A DNA stretch of 64,000 nucleotides from Jatrophihabitans telluris (GCF_023516435.1 NZ_CP097332.1:930001-994000); one strand, 5' to 3'. Positions 52,487 to 62,470 are shown, numbered from the stretch's first letter. The notes: generated by a model not told the origin, from the sequence alone. Translations and numbers: made by a program.

Positions 52487-53878
52487 GTGACAGAGCTGGC
52501 TGGACGACGGACGCGGGCGGGGTTGAGGATCGAGGTGGTGCGGCGACGACCCCCGGACAGGCATCGGCCGCTGCCGGCTCACCCGAGCGCAGCTGCCGAC
52601 GCGCACGCCTACGTCTGCGTCTACTTTCTTGCTGTGTGCCTGATCGCGGGCCTGCTGACCGTCCGATCGGTCCGGTATGAGATGAGCACTGCCTACGCCG
52701 GGCCGTTGACCCTGTTGGTTGCCTTGAGCCTGGGGTACGGAGCCATCGCGGCGCGGGTTGACAAGCCGGCGGGCTTCCTCCAAGCCCGTACGGGATGGGC
52801 GAATCATGAATCGGTCTGGGTTTCGGCCGGGGTCGTGGTGCTGCCGCCTGGCCCCCTTTCCGTGTTGATCATCGCCCTGTTCGGCGCGGGGCTCGTCCGC
52901 GCCCGGCGCACCGGCACCGCGCGGCTACGGCGGGTCGTGTTCAACGGGGCCTCGATGCTCATTGCGGGATTCGCCGCCGCGTTGCTGGTGTCCTGGCTCC
53001 GCGACTGCTCGTTGCCGGGACTCAGGGTCAGCACTCTCTCGGAGTTGGGTATCGGGCTGGCGGCCGCCGCCCTGGCCGGTATGAGTATGGCCTTCACGCT
53101 CGTCGGACGATTCCTGATCGCCGGTCCGGCTCCGCTGCGAAGGCTGATGCCCGGCCGGGCCGCCGTGCTGGACGAGCTCTCGGCTGTGGCGATCGGACTG
53201 ATCTGCGGCCTCCTCGTCCTGCACACGGCCTGGCTGTCACCGATCAGCCTGTTGCTGGTGGCGTTGCTGCAGCGCAGCATCCTGGCTCGGCACCTGCACG
53301 TGGCCGCCGCGACGGACCCCAAGACCGGCCTGTTGGCTGTGCGGGCCTGGAAACATGAGGCCGCCAACGCCCTGGCGCGTTCGACGCAAGCCGGTGACAC
53401 GGCGGCGGTCCTGATGCTCGACCTGGATTTCTTCAAGCGGATCAATGACACCCACGGTCATCTGGTCGGCGACCGGGTCCTGCGCGGGGTCGGCCAGCAA
53501 CTCAGCCGGCAGTTGCGCGCACCAGATCGACTGGGGCGTTTCGGTGGCGAGGAGTTCGTCGTGCTGCTCCCGGACACCGCCGAGGCGGCGGCGGTGGAGG
53601 TGGCCGAGCGGCTGCGTGCCTCGTTGCGAGAGCTCAGGCTCCCGTCCGAGCGGGCCGGAGACGACCACGGACCGAGCGTGCACGGGGCAGTGCCCGCGGC
53701 GCCGGACCGCCCGCCGTCGTCGGCTCAGTTGCCGTTCCCGGTGAGCGCCTCGATCGGAGTCGCCGTCCTGGGGCGGCACGGTCACAGTCTGGAGGAGTTG
53801 CTGGCCGCCGCGGACGAGGCACTGTTCGAAGCCAAGTTGGGTGGCCGGGACATGGTGGTCACGGCGGGCGGTTCCTGA
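52487..53878 (+). CDS. Membrane-bound GGDEF diguanylate cyclase
   Basis: 463 residues from GTG 52487. Six or more hydrophobic helices (residues about 40-260) form the sensor. The GGDEF domain follows: TDPKTGLLAVRAWKHE, LMLDLDFFKRINDTHGHLVGDRVLRGV and the active site GRFGGEEFVVLLPDT. The central region has a 30-residue Pro-rich insertion (SERAGDDHGPSVHGAVPAAP) before SASIGVAV. It should make c-di-GMP if the sensor allows. It is one of two GGDEF genes in the window, the other being broken. Confidence 0.92.
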   Translation: MTELAGRRTRAGLRIEVVRRRPPDRHRPLPAHPSAAADAHAYVCVYFLAVCLIAGLLTVRSVRYEMSTAYAGPLTLLVALSLGYGAIAARVDKPAGFLQARTGWANHESVWVSAGVVVLPPGPLSVLIIALFGAGLVRARRTGTARLRRVVFNGASMLIAGFAAALLVSWLRDCSLPGLRVSTLSELGIGLAAAALAGMSMAFTLVGRFLIAGPAPLRRLMPGRAAVLDELSAVAIGLICGLLVLHTAWLSPISLLLVALLQRSILARHLHVAAATDPKTGLLAVRAWKHEAANALARSTQAGDTAAVLMLDLDFFKRINDTHGHLVGDRVLRGVGQQLSRQLRAPDRLGRFGGEEFVVLLPDTAEAAAVEVAERLRASLRELRLPSERAGDDHGPSVHGAVPAAPDRPPSSAQLPFPVSASIGVAVLGRHGHSLEELLAAADEALFEAKLGGRDMVVTAGGS

Positions 53879-53895
53879 CCGGTACCGCTCACGGC

Positions 53896-53985
53896 ATCGT
53901 CGGGCCCTGGGTCGTCCGGCCCGGCATCGTGGGGCCCAGGGCCGTCCGGCTCAGGGTCGTCCGGCTCAGGGTCGTCCGGTTCAGG
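53896..53985. repeat. 15-bp tandem repeats running into the DDAH stop codon
   Basis: Six units in 15-bp register. The last three (53941-53985) are gccgtccggctcagg, gtcgtccggctcagg and gtcgtccggttcagg. The DDAH stop (tca on this strand, 53981-53983) lies in the last unit and tca recurs in the previous two. Confidence 0.85.
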
Positions 53986-54757
53986 GCGCGCTGCGCAGCC
54001 GCACCGACAGGCAGGTGACGCAGCCCTCCAACTTTTCGTATTCGGAAATGTCCACCGGGACCGGTTGGTAGCCGAGATCCTCGATGAGCGCGGCCGATTC
54101 CGGCGCCGCGGCCGACATCAGGAGGTGACCCGAGCCGAGATCGACGACATGCGCGCCGGGCTCCTCGGGCATGGCTCGGTAGAGCGGAAAGAAGCCCGGG
54201 TCGTCGACGACCGGGGAGAACCCGATCACCGTGCCGTCCGGCAGTGCGGTCACGGCGGACTTCAGATGCAGCGCCTTCGTCAGCGGGACCGCGGTGACTC
54301 GCGCTCCCAACGGCGCGAGCGCGGCACGGAACTGACGGACCCCTTCGGCGTTCGTACGCCCTCCCCGACCGACGTAGACCTGACGGCCGACCTTGAGGAC
54401 GTCGCCACCGTCGAGGGTTCCCGGTTCGGCGATGGTCACCGAGCGGTAGCCCAGTCCGGTGATGGCCTCAGCCGTGCCGGCAATTTCGGCTCGACGCGAA
54501 GCCGCACCGGGTGAGGTCAGGACGGCCAGGGCGCCGAACATCACCACGGAGTCCTCAACGAAAACGCCGTCCGGGCAGTCGTCGGCCGGGGCTACCTCGA
54601 CGATGTCCCACCCGGCGTCGGACAGCGCACCGACGTAGTTCTGCCATTGTTTGACGGCCAAATCCACGTCCACGGGGCTGCGGTCGATATGTGTGGTGAT
54701 GCCGTCGGCGAGCTGCGGGGACGGACGGCGGACCAGGGCACGCTGCTGAACGGTCAT
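53981..54757 (-). CDS. Dimethylarginine dimethylaminohydrolase (DDAH) / amidinotransferase family
   Basis: 258 residues from ATG 54757; ATG 54766 is equally possible. The fold and motifs fit DDAH: GVFVEDSVVMF, GTLDGGDVLKVG, KALHLKSAVTALPDG with the active-site His, and EGCVTCLSVRL with the catalytic Cys near the C-terminus. The enzyme hydrolyses methylated arginine to citrulline and methylamine. The catalytic Cys, His and acidic residues are all present. No arginine-catabolic genes are adjacent. The stop codon sits inside a 15-bp repeat. Confidence 0.92.
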   Translation of the reverse strand: MTVQQRALVRRPSPQLADGITTHIDRSPVDVDLAVKQWQNYVGALSDAGWDIVEVAPADDCPDGVFVEDSVVMFGALAVLTSPGAASRRAEIAGTAEAITGLGYRSVTIAEPGTLDGGDVLKVGRQVYVGRGGRTNAEGVRQFRAALAPLGARVTAVPLTKALHLKSAVTALPDGTVIGFSPVVDDPGFFPLYRAMPEEPGAHVVDLGSGHLLMSAAAPESAALIEDLGYQPVPVDISEYEKLEGCVTCLSVRLRSAP

Positions 54758-54992
54758 GCCAGGCATCGTGTCAGACGCCGCAGCGCACGGCCTCAATGGT
54801 CCCAGCGCAGCGCCGCCCTGGAACCGGAGCTGACAAGCGCGCAGGCTTGAGCGCCTCCCTCAGATGGCGTCGACCAGGCGAATAATCATCACCACAGGCC
54901 TATCGCAGCTGCGCCAGAATGCTGACTCAGGGCATGAATCTCAGAAGCGGTCACCGAACCAGCGGCGATCGTGGCGGAAGGAGATGGCGCTC

Positions 54993-56198
54993 ATGGTCGA
55001 CCGAGCCGATCGGCCCTTCGATCTCGTGCTGTTCGGCGCGAGTGGGTTCACCGGGGGACTGACCGCGGCCTACCTCGCCGGACAGGCCCCCGTGGGCCTG
55101 CGCTGGGCGCTGGCGGGGCGCAACCTCGACAAGCTGGCGCACGTGCGCGATCGACTTGCTCGCTCTGGCGACGGCGGTCCGGAGCTCCCTCTGGTCTACG
55201 CCGACAGCTCGGACCCCGAGTCGCTCGCCGAGCTCGCCGCCTGCACCCGGGTTCTGGCCAGCACGGTCGGGCCGTACCTGCGGCACGGCGAGGGCCTGGT
55301 CGGCGCTTGTGCCCGGCAGGGGACGGACTATCTCGACCTCACCGGCGAGGCGGAATTCGTCGATCGGATGTACAACCTGTACCACCGGCAGGCTCAGCGC
55401 AGCGGCGCCCGGCTGGTGCACTGCTGCGGCTTCGATTCCATTCCCCACGACCTCGGCGTGTTGTTCACCGTGTTGCAGTTGCCCTCGGACGTGCCGATCG
55501 CGGTCGAGGGCGTCGTGCGCGCCGGGGGCCGGATCTCGGCGGGGACGATCCACTCGGCGGTGACGGCGATGTCACGGCTGCGGGCCGCGGCGCGCGAGCA
55601 CCGCACCCGTGCCGAAGGTGATCCTGGCCCGGCCGGCCGATCGGTGCACGCCCGGGCCGGGCGGATTCGGCGGGTGGACGGTCGCTGGCTGGTGCCGCTT
55701 CCGACCATCGATCCCCAGGTCGTCACACGCTCGGCGCAGGCCCTTACCGAGTACGGTCCTGACTTCAGCTACGGGCACTATGCCGGCGTCGACCACCTGG
55801 CCACGATCGTCGCCGGTGGACTGACGATCGGCGGCGTCATGGCGATCGCGCAGATACCGCCGGCCCGATCCCTGCTGTTGCGCCGGGTCACCAGTGGCGT
55901 CGGTCCGTCCGAGCAGCAACGCGAGGCCGGCTGGTTCACGGTCCGGTTCACCGCCCGCACCCCGGAGGTGGAGCTGGTCACCGAGGTGAGCGGCGGCGAC
56001 CCGGGATACGGCGAAACGGCAAGGATGCTGGGGGAGTCGGCGCTGTGCCTGGCCCTGGACGACCTGCCGCAACGCTCGGGGCAGCTGACGCCGGCCGTCG
56101 CGATGGGCTCGGCGCTCATCGACCGGCTGGTGGCCGCCGGCCTACGCTTCGACGTGGTCGGCCGCGTGCGCCGGACCGGTCTTGGTCCGGCGCAGTGA
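54993..56198 (+). CDS. Saccharopine dehydrogenase-like trans-acting enoyl reductase family protein
   Basis: 401 residues from ATG 54993; ATG 54984 is too close to the GGAAGGAG ribosome binding site. Rossmann start DLVLFGASGFTGGLTAAYLAG and WALAGRNLDKLAHV, then DLTGEAEFVDRMY and LVHCCGFDSIPHDLGV match the Rv2449c/Rv2953-type family. The mycobacterial relative Rv2953 is a trans-acting enoyl reductase in phthiocerol/phenolphthiocerol lipid synthesis. No polyketide synthase is adjacent, so the substrate here is unknown. Confidence 0.93.
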   Translation: MVDRADRPFDLVLFGASGFTGGLTAAYLAGQAPVGLRWALAGRNLDKLAHVRDRLARSGDGGPELPLVYADSSDPESLAELAACTRVLASTVGPYLRHGEGLVGACARQGTDYLDLTGEAEFVDRMYNLYHRQAQRSGARLVHCCGFDSIPHDLGVLFTVLQLPSDVPIAVEGVVRAGGRISAGTIHSAVTAMSRLRAAAREHRTRAEGDPGPAGRSVHARAGRIRRVDGRWLVPLPTIDPQVVTRSAQALTEYGPDFSYGHYAGVDHLATIVAGGLTIGGVMAIAQIPPARSLLLRRVTSGVGPSEQQREAGWFTVRFTARTPEVELVTEVSGGDPGYGETARMLGESALCLALDDLPQRSGQLTPAVAMGSALIDRLVAAGLRFDVVGRVRRTGLGPAQ

Positions 56199-56252
56199 GA
56201 AGTGCCGGTCCGGCTCAGTAGGACGTACCGGTCCGGCTCAGTAGGACGTCCC
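56184..56252. repeat. Three 23-bp tandem units containing the stops of two convergent genes
   Basis: Units at 56184-56206, 56207-56229 and 56230-56252. Unit 1 carries the TGA (56196-56198) of the enoyl-reductase-like gene. Unit 3 carries the minus-strand TGA (56238-56240) of the stress-protein gene. Unit 2 repeats the same junction between them; units 2 and 3 differ by one base. Confidence 0.9.
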
Positions 56253-56750
56253 CGGCGCGCCCGACATCTTGCTGAGCACTGCGCGGGCCTGCTCGGCGAC
56301 CGTGTGCTCGACCAGCACCTCGTACTTCGTGGCCACGACCTGGGTCACTGAGGAGAAGTCGCGGGTCCCGCTGCGAGTCACGGCGGCGTAGCTGACCTGG
56401 CTCCAGATCGCGCCGAAGACGGCGCCGAACACGACGACGGTGATGATGAACCCGATGGCGTTGGCACCGCTGCCCCCGCCGAACAGCGCGAAGGCCAGGC
56501 CGATGAACAGGCCGAACCAGGCACCGGAGAAGGCGCTCGCCGCGGCAATCTTGCCGCGGGTCAACCGACCGGTTATGCGTTCGACGGAGCGCAGTTCGGT
56601 GCCGACGATGGCCAGATTCTGGACCTCGAACTCGTTGTCGGACAAGTAGTCGACCACCTTCTGCGCCTGGTCGTAGTTCTCATAGACGCCCAGCGAGAGG
56701 GGGTACTGCAGATCGAGCCCCGGCCGGGGAACGTTGGATGCGATCGCCAT
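56238..56750 (-). CDS. General stress protein 17M-like membrane-associated protein
   Basis: 170 residues from ATG 56750 with GGCAGG upstream. The N-terminal ferredoxin-like domain begins PLSLGVYENYDQAQKVVDYLSDNEFEVQNLAIVG. A Gly-rich helical hairpin follows (AWFGLFIGLAFALF, AIGFIITVVVFGAVFGAIW), and a C-terminal strand (KYEVLVEHTVAEQA). It matches the GSP17M/YflT-like family, induced by general stress in Bacillus. Function unknown. Its stop codon lies in the 23-bp repeat. Confidence 0.88.
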   Translation of the reverse strand: MAIASNVPRPGLDLQYPLSLGVYENYDQAQKVVDYLSDNEFEVQNLAIVGTELRSVERITGRLTRGKIAAASAFSGAWFGLFIGLAFALFGGGSGANAIGFIITVVVFGAVFGAIWSQVSYAAVTRSGTRDFSSVTQVVATKYEVLVEHTVAEQARAVLSKMSGAPGTSY

Positions 56751-56880
56751 GATCAAACCTGCCTTAGATCGGAAGAGTGTGCTCGGTGCGCCATCACGGC
56801 CGGCGCCGGAGCGTCGGCTGCGATCGAATGTCGCTCGTCTCTGCCGTTAACGCTAATGCCCCCCGCCGGGGTTCCGCCGC

Positions 56881-58590
56881 TCAGATCCAGCCGGGGAACC
56901 ACATCCGGGCGTTCCACTGTTCGTAGGTGAGCAGGCCGCCCGTGAAGATCGGCCACATCCAGACGAAGTCCGCGACGACGGCGCCCAGCCACACGGCCAC
57001 CACGGCCGAGCGCAGCATCCTGGTCAGCGGGATTTCTCGCAGCGCCACCCACTCGCGCAGGCCGACCACCCGCGGCGTGGTCTGGGAGGCGATCGTTTCG
57101 GGCAGCTCGGGAACCGGCTCGTCGAGCCCGTGGCGCGGCACTATGGCCTTGCCCGTGTTCGACCGCCAGCGGTTGAGCACGGATGTGCCGTCCTCCGCGG
57201 CCGGTGAGAGCAGCGCGCCGACGGCCATGGCCAGGGCGATCATCAGGAAGGGCATCAGCGGTGTCATGTAGAAGAGGAAGCCGGTGCGCTTCTGATCGTG
57301 CAGCCAGACTCCCCAGCCGGCCAGGAATGCCATGGCGATCGCGCCGGCCCGCCAGTCCCGCCGGGTGAACCACAACCAGGCCAGCCACCCGAGCGCGGGC
57401 AGGATGGCCCAGTACATCAAGGGGGTTCCGATGAGCAGGATCGCTCGCGCGCAGTCGGGGGTGCCGTCGGCCTTCACGGCGCCGCAGCCCGCCGGCTGGG
57501 TCGGGTAATAGAACAGGATCGGCCGACCCAGAACCAACCATGACCACGGATTGGCCTTGTAGGCGTGGTAACTGGAGAGGTTGCTGTGGAAGAGGTAGGC
57601 CTGATGGTGATAGTCCAGCAGCGAACGCAGTCCGGACGGCAACAGCGCGAACAGCCCCGTACCAGGATGGGTGTCGCCCCAGTGGCGGTTCCAGGAGTTG
57701 TCGCCCACGAACCAGCCGAGCCAGGTCAGCACGTACGCCACCGCCGGGGCGAGACCGAGGGAGAAAAACGCATAGGGCACGGACCGCTTGAGGGTGGCCA
57801 TGGTCGGCAGTTCCACTCCGGCGGCCTTCAAGGCCCCCCGGTCCCACAGCAGTGACAGCAGAGCGAAGCCGAGCCAGAACGACAGCGCGCTCCACTTGAT
57901 GCCGAACGCCAGGCCGAGCATGATCCCGCCGGCCAGCCGATAGGGACGCGGACCGAGGGCGGGCACGCCGCGACCCAGATCGAGGCCGGCCTCGTAGAGA
58001 GCACCGAGCCGTGAGCGCAACTGGTCCCGGTCCAGGACGAGAAAGGCGAATCCCGCGATGACGAAGGTCTGCAAGAAGATGTCGAGCAAGGCGACCCGCG
58101 ACATCACCAGCGAGATGCCGTCCAGGCTGAGCAGCAGCCCGGCGAAGGTGCCGAGCAGCACCGAACGGAGCATCCGCATCGCGACGCGGGTCAGCACGAT
58201 CACGCTGATCACGCCGGCGACGGCCGGTGCGATACGCCAGCCGAAGGAGTTGTTGCCCCAGATCGCCGAGGTGAGCCCGATCAACCACTTGCCCAGCGGC
58301 GGGTGCACCACGAACATGTAGCCGCGGTTGTCCTCATAGCCGTAGCGCAGCATCTCCTGCGCCTCGGTCGCGTAGTAGACCTCGTCGAAGCTCTTCCCGG
58401 CGGGAAAGCCGAGAGCCCAGAACCGGGTCCCAGCGGCGATCGCGGTGACCGCCAGGGTCCACAGCCAGCTGTTGAGGGCGCGATCCGGACGCCACGGCGT
58501 CAACGCCAGCGGGCGGGCCCGCAGCGGGGGCGGCGGGGTGGCGACGGCACTGTCTCCGGGGTCCTCGGGCAGCAGCGTCGCGATCGGCAC
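56881..58590 (-). CDS. pmt: Dolichyl-phosphate-mannose--protein mannosyltransferase
   Basis: 569 residues from GTG 58590; the frame is open to 58686 but that part overlaps the rsmI start region. GT39 family: FPAGKSFDEVYYATEAQEML with the catalytic Asp-Glu, and VVHPPLGKWLIGLTSAIWGNNSFGWR, are diagnostic. About eleven helices are present. Uses polyprenyl-phosphate-mannose to O-mannosylate secreted proteins at Ser/Thr in actinobacteria. Divergent from rsmI, the same arrangement as mycobacterial Rv1002c/Rv1003. Confidence 0.95.
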   Translation of the reverse strand: MPIATLLPEDPGDSAVATPPPPLRARPLALTPWRPDRALNSWLWTLAVTAIAAGTRFWALGFPAGKSFDEVYYATEAQEMLRYGYEDNRGYMFVVHPPLGKWLIGLTSAIWGNNSFGWRIAPAVAGVISVIVLTRVAMRMLRSVLLGTFAGLLLSLDGISLVMSRVALLDIFLQTFVIAGFAFLVLDRDQLRSRLGALYEAGLDLGRGVPALGPRPYRLAGGIMLGLAFGIKWSALSFWLGFALLSLLWDRGALKAAGVELPTMATLKRSVPYAFFSLGLAPAVAYVLTWLGWFVGDNSWNRHWGDTHPGTGLFALLPSGLRSLLDYHHQAYLFHSNLSSYHAYKANPWSWLVLGRPILFYYPTQPAGCGAVKADGTPDCARAILLIGTPLMYWAILPALGWLAWLWFTRRDWRAGAIAMAFLAGWGVWLHDQKRTGFLFYMTPLMPFLMIALAMAVGALLSPAAEDGTSVLNRWRSNTGKAIVPRHGLDEPVPELPETIASQTTPRVVGLREWVALREIPLTRMLRSAVVAVWLGAVVADFVWMWPIFTGGLLTYEQWNARMWFPGWI

Positions 58591-58684
58591 GGGACCGATC
58601 GTAAGGTCTGCACGTGTCAGCGCGCGTCGCGCTACCCACGGGCGGGCCTCCGCGCGTCCGATTTCTGGAAAGCAGGAGAGTGCC

Positions 58685-59563
58685 ATGGCTGCGTCCGTAC
58701 CCGCTGCCGAACGCCCCGGGTCAGGACCCGCCGGCCGGGTGATCCTGGCCGGAGCGCCGCTCGGTCAGCCCGGCGACGCCTCGGCCCGGCTTGTCGCGGC
58801 GCTCCGGGACGTGTCGGTCATCGCGGCCGAGGACACCCGGCGGCTGCATCGGCTCGCCTCGGATCTGTCCGTCACGATTACGGCTCGCGTGCTGTCCTTC
58901 TTCGAAGGCAACGAGGAGGGGCGGGTACCGCAGCTGCTGGACGTGCTGCGTCAGGGCCAGGACGTCCTGGTGATCACCGACGGTGGGATGCCCTCGGTGT
59001 CGGACCCGGGCTATCGCCTGGTGGCCGCGGCCCTCGCCGAAGGGCTTGCCGTCACGGTCCTTCCGGGTCCGTCGGCGGTGACGACCGCGGTGGCGATCTC
59101 GGGCTTGCCGGTGGACCGCTTCTGCTTCGAAGGCTTCCTGCCGCGCAAGCCGAGTGCGCGTCGCGCCCGGCTGGCGGAGCTGGCCGCCGAGCGTCGGACG
59201 ATGGTCTTCTTCGAATCCCCTCGCCGGTTGGAATCCTCTCTCGCCGACCTGGCCGACGCCTTCGGAGCCGACCGCCCGGCCGCCGTGTGCCGCGAACTCA
59301 CCAAGACCTACGAGGAGGTGCGCCGGGCCGGTCTCGCCGACCTCGCGCGGTGGGCCGCCGGCGACGTGCGCGGCGAGATCACCCTGGTCGTCGGTGGTGC
59401 GCTCGAGCCCTCGGCCTCGTCGCACGAACCGGCCGACCTCGCGGCCCTGGTCGCCCAACGCGAGGCCGCGGGTCAACCTCGCAAGGAGGCCATCGCCGAG
59501 GTCGCCGTGCAGGTCGGCCGGCCCAAGCGCGAGGTCTTCGACGCCGTGGTCACCCACAAGTGA
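58685..59563 (+). CDS. rsmI: 16S rRNA (cytidine(1402)-2'-O)-methyltransferase
   Basis: 292 residues from ATG 58685, preceded by AGCAGGAGAG. Tetrapyrrole-methylase-fold motifs: VILAGAPLGQPGDASAR (usually LxxxxTPIGN), AAEDTRRLHRL, FFEGNEEGRVPQLLDVL and TDGGMPSVSDPGYRLV, then GPSAVTTAVAISGLP and FFESPRRLESSLADL. It methylates the ribose 2'-OH of C1402 in the 30S P site. Conserved synteny with pmt and metG supports the call. The N-terminal TPIGN-like motif is GAPLGQ here, a small deviation. Confidence 0.93.
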   Translation: MAASVPAAERPGSGPAGRVILAGAPLGQPGDASARLVAALRDVSVIAAEDTRRLHRLASDLSVTITARVLSFFEGNEEGRVPQLLDVLRQGQDVLVITDGGMPSVSDPGYRLVAAALAEGLAVTVLPGPSAVTTAVAISGLPVDRFCFEGFLPRKPSARRARLAELAAERRTMVFFESPRRLESSLADLADAFGADRPAAVCRELTKTYEEVRRAGLADLARWAAGDVRGEITLVVGGALEPSASSHEPADLAALVAQREAAGQPRKEAIAEVAVQVGRPKREVFDAVVTHK

Positions 59564-59650
59564 GCGCCCCAGCCTCCATGCCGCGGATCGCATCGGTCTC
59601 GGGGCCAACCCGCAGATGACCGAGCATCACCGGTCACTAGGCTTGTCCAC

Positions 59651-61474
59651 ATGAGTTCTCCCCAGAACGTGCTCACCGCGGTGGCGTGGCCGTATGCCAA
59701 CGGACCCCGTCACATCGGGCACGTGGCCGGTTTCGGCGTCCCGTCCGACATCTTCAGCCGCTACCAGCGGATGGCGGGGAACAACGTCCTCATGATCTCC
59801 GGGACGGACGAGCACGGCACGCCGATCCAGGTGCAGGCAGACAAGGAAGGCGTGTCCGCCCGCGAGCTGTCCGACCGCTACAACCGGGTGATCGCCTCGG
59901 ACCTGCAGAAGCTGGGACTGTCCTACGACCTGTTCACCAGGACGACCACGCGCAACCACTACGACGTGGTGCAGAAGATCTTCCTGGGCCTGCTGGACAA
60001 CGGTTACATCTTCCCCCGGACCGAACTCGGCGCGATCAGTCCCTCGACCGGCCGAACCCTGCCCGACCGCTACATCGAGGGCACCTGCCCGATCTGCGGC
60101 TACCCCGCGGCTCGCGGCGATCAGTGCGACAACTGTGGCAACCAGCTCGATCCCGTGGACCTCATCAACCCGGTGTCCAGGATCAACGGCGAGACTCCGA
60201 AGTTCGTCGAGACGGAGCAGTATTTTCTCGACCTGCCCGCCTTCACCGAGGTTCTCGGTGACTGGATGCGCAAGCAGGGTCACTGGCGTCCGAACGTGCA
60301 GAAGTTCAGCCTGAACCTGCTCGAGGACCTCAAGCCCCGGGCGATCACGCGCGATCTGGACTGGGGAGTGCCGGTGCCGCTGGACGGCTGGCGCGACCGC
60401 AGCGACAAGAAGATCTACGTGTGGTTCGACGCTGTCATCGGTTATCTCAGCGCGTCCATCGAGTGGGCGGCCCGAACCGGCGACCCCGAAGCCTGGCGCC
60501 CTTTCTGGCAGCCGGGTCCCAACGGCGAGCAGCCGCAGGGCTATTACTTCATGGGCAAGGACAACATCGTCTTCCACGCCGAGATCTGGCCCGCGATGCT
60601 GTTCGGGTATTCAGGGATCGGCGCCAAGGGCGGCCACCCCGGTTCGCTCGGCGCGCTGCAGCGTCCGTACGAGGTCGTTTCGAGCGAGTTCCTGACGATG
60701 GAGGGCCGCAAGTTCTCCTCCTCCCGCAACGTGGTGATCTACGTCGGAGACATGCTCTCCCGCTACGACGCGGACGCATTGCGCTACTACCTGGCCAGCG
60801 CCGGTCCGGAGAACCAGGACACCGATTTCACCTGGGCCGAGTTCGTCCGGCGCAACAACGATGAGCTCGTCGCCGGCTGGGGAAACCTCGTCAACCGGAC
60901 GATCTCGATGACCGCCAAGAACCTCGGTTCGATCCCGGCGGCCGGCGACCTGACCGACGCCGACCGCGCCCTGCTCGGCAGCTCGCGGGCGGCCTTCGGC
61001 ACGGTTGGCGACCTGATCGCCCGCAACCGGCAGAAGGCGGCCATCGGCGAGGTGATGAAGCTGGTCGGCGAGGCGAACAAGTACCTGTCCGACACCGCGC
61101 CGTGGAAGCTGAAGAACGAGGATCCGGACCGGATGGCCTCGGTTCTGCACACCACACTCCAGGTCGTCGACGACGTCAAGACGCTGATCACGCCGTTCTT
61201 GCCCGGCTCGGCGGAGAAGGTGCACCACGCTCTGGGTGGCGAGGGAATCTGGGCCGCGATGCCGGACCTGGTCGAGGTCGAGGAGCCGACCGCGACCGGG
61301 TCGCCGTCCTACGCGGTGCTGACCGGCGATTACCAGACCCAGGCGCACTGGCAGTCCACACCGATCGCGGTGGGACGTCCGCTGGCCGCGCCGACGCCGA
61401 TCTTCACCAAGCTGGACCCGTCCGTCGTGGACGAAGAACTGGACCGGCTGGCCGCGGCCGCCGAGCAGTCCTGA
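59651..61474 (+). CDS. metG: Methionine--tRNA ligase
   Basis: 607 residues from ATG 59651. Class Ia synthetase: HIGH-like motif [15 protein letters not shown] near residue 18, zinc knuckles CPICG and CDNCGNQ near 146-165, KMSKS-like [14 protein letters not shown] near 350. WGVPVP and [12 protein letters not shown] are MetRS-type. The zinc-containing, MetRS1-like form has a C-terminal anticodon domain but no tRNA-binding extension. It lies between rsmI and tatD as in related actinobacteria. Confidence 0.97.
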   Translation: MSSPQNVLTAVAWPYANGPRHIGHVAGFGVPSDIFSRYQRMAGNNVLMISGTDEHGTPIQVQADKEGVSARELSDRYNRVIASDLQKLGLSYDLFTRTTTRNHYDVVQKIFLGLLDNGYIFPRTELGAISPSTGRTLPDRYIEGTCPICGYPAARGDQCDNCGNQLDPVDLINPVSRINGETPKFVETEQYFLDLPAFTEVLGDWMRKQGHWRPNVQKFSLNLLEDLKPRAITRDLDWGVPVPLDGWRDRSDKKIYVWFDAVIGYLSASIEWAARTGDPEAWRPFWQPGPNGEQPQGYYFMGKDNIVFHAEIWPAMLFGYSGIGAKGGHPGSLGALQRPYEVVSSEFLTMEGRKFSSSRNVVIYVGDMLSRYDADALRYYLASAGPENQDTDFTWAEFVRRNNDELVAGWGNLVNRTISMTAKNLGSIPAAGDLTDADRALLGSSRAAFGTVGDLIARNRQKAAIGEVMKLVGEANKYLSDTAPWKLKNEDPDRMASVLHTTLQVVDDVKTLITPFLPGSAEKVHHALGGEGIWAAMPDLVEVEEPTATGSPSYAVLTGDYQTQAHWQSTPIAVGRPLAAPTPIFTKLDPSVVDEELDRLAAAAEQS

Positions 61475-61494
61475 CAGGGTCGGGGTCTGCCGCC

Positions 61495-62358
61495 ATGGCC
61501 AAAAGCAGCTCCTCCGCCGACCGTGACCTGCCACCGCCGCTGCCCCGGCGCCTGGACGCGACGGTGTTCGACGCGCATTGCCATGTGGACGCGATGGCCC
61601 ACCGCGCCGGTGTGGCGCGCCGCGACCAGGGCGCCCCCCGCGAGTACCTCGACACCGTGCTCGACCAGGCTGGTGCGGTCGGGGTGACGCGCATCGTCAA
61701 CGTGGGCTGCGAGGTCGGCGAGTGGGCCTCGACGATGGCCAGCCTCGAGCACCCCGACGTCTTCGGCGCGATCGCGGTCCACCCGACCGAAGTGGCGGGC
61801 TTGACCGACGCTCACTACGCCGAGCTCGAGGAATTGCTCCAGCACCCGAAGATCGTCGCCGTAGGGGAGACAGGCCTGGACTACTACTGGGACCGGACGT
61901 CTCCGCAGGACCAGCAGCTGCACTTCCGCAAGCACCTGGAGCTGGCCAAGCGGGTCGGCAAGCCGGTGATGATCCACGATCGCGACGCTCACGACGACGT
62001 GCTCCGGATCCTGGACGAGGAGGGCCCGCCACCAGCTGGTGTGGTCTTTCACGCCTTCAGCGGGGACGCGGCGATGGCGCGGCACTGCGTTGCCGCGGGC
62101 TATGTGCTGTCCTTCCCCGGCGTGCTCACCTTCGGAAACGCCCCGGGCCTGCGCGAAGCCGCGGCCCTCACCCCGCTGGAACAGATGCTGGTCGAGACCG
62201 ACGCGCCGTTTCTCACCCCCCATCCGTATCGAGGCCGTCCCAACGCCCCGTACCTCATTCCGCATGTGATCCGTCAGGTCGCCGAGCTGAAAGAAGTCTC
62301 TGAATCGGTGGTCTGCGCCACCATTTCGGGCACAGGAGCACGCATTTTTGGGATCTGA
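61495..62358 (+). CDS. tatD: TatD family metal-dependent hydrolase (DNase)
   Basis: 287 residues from ATG 61495. TIM-barrel amidohydrolase: metal-binding FDAHCHVDAM, GETGLDYYWDRTSPQDQQLHFRKHLELAK, VMIHDRDAH, VVFHAFSGD and VETDAPFLTPHPYRGRPN are all present. TatD enzymes are 3'-5' exonucleases involved in DNA repair and apoptotic-like DNA degradation. It lies 21 bp after metG, so the two are probably cotranscribed. Confidence 0.95.
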   Translation: MAKSSSSADRDLPPPLPRRLDATVFDAHCHVDAMAHRAGVARRDQGAPREYLDTVLDQAGAVGVTRIVNVGCEVGEWASTMASLEHPDVFGAIAVHPTEVAGLTDAHYAELEELLQHPKIVAVGETGLDYYWDRTSPQDQQLHFRKHLELAKRVGKPVMIHDRDAHDDVLRILDEEGPPPAGVVFHAFSGDAAMARHCVAAGYVLSFPGVLTFGNAPGLREAAALTPLEQMLVETDAPFLTPHPYRGRPNAPYLIPHVIRQVAELKEVSESVVCATISGTGARIFGI

Positions 62359-62470
62359 AAACCTATATGTCCGGATTTGTGCAGCAGCGGGTTTGGCCTA
62401 ATGTCCACCTGGCCGTTACGGTGCTGTGACCAAGCAATACGCGAGCCGATCGGTTCGGGCCACGAAGTAG

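Noticed and set aside
56766-56777. A 12-bp match to the common Illumina adapter start (AGATCGGAAGAG)
   Set aside because: The match stops after 12 bases and the flanks do not continue as adapter; it is short enough to be chance and the adjacent genes are intact.
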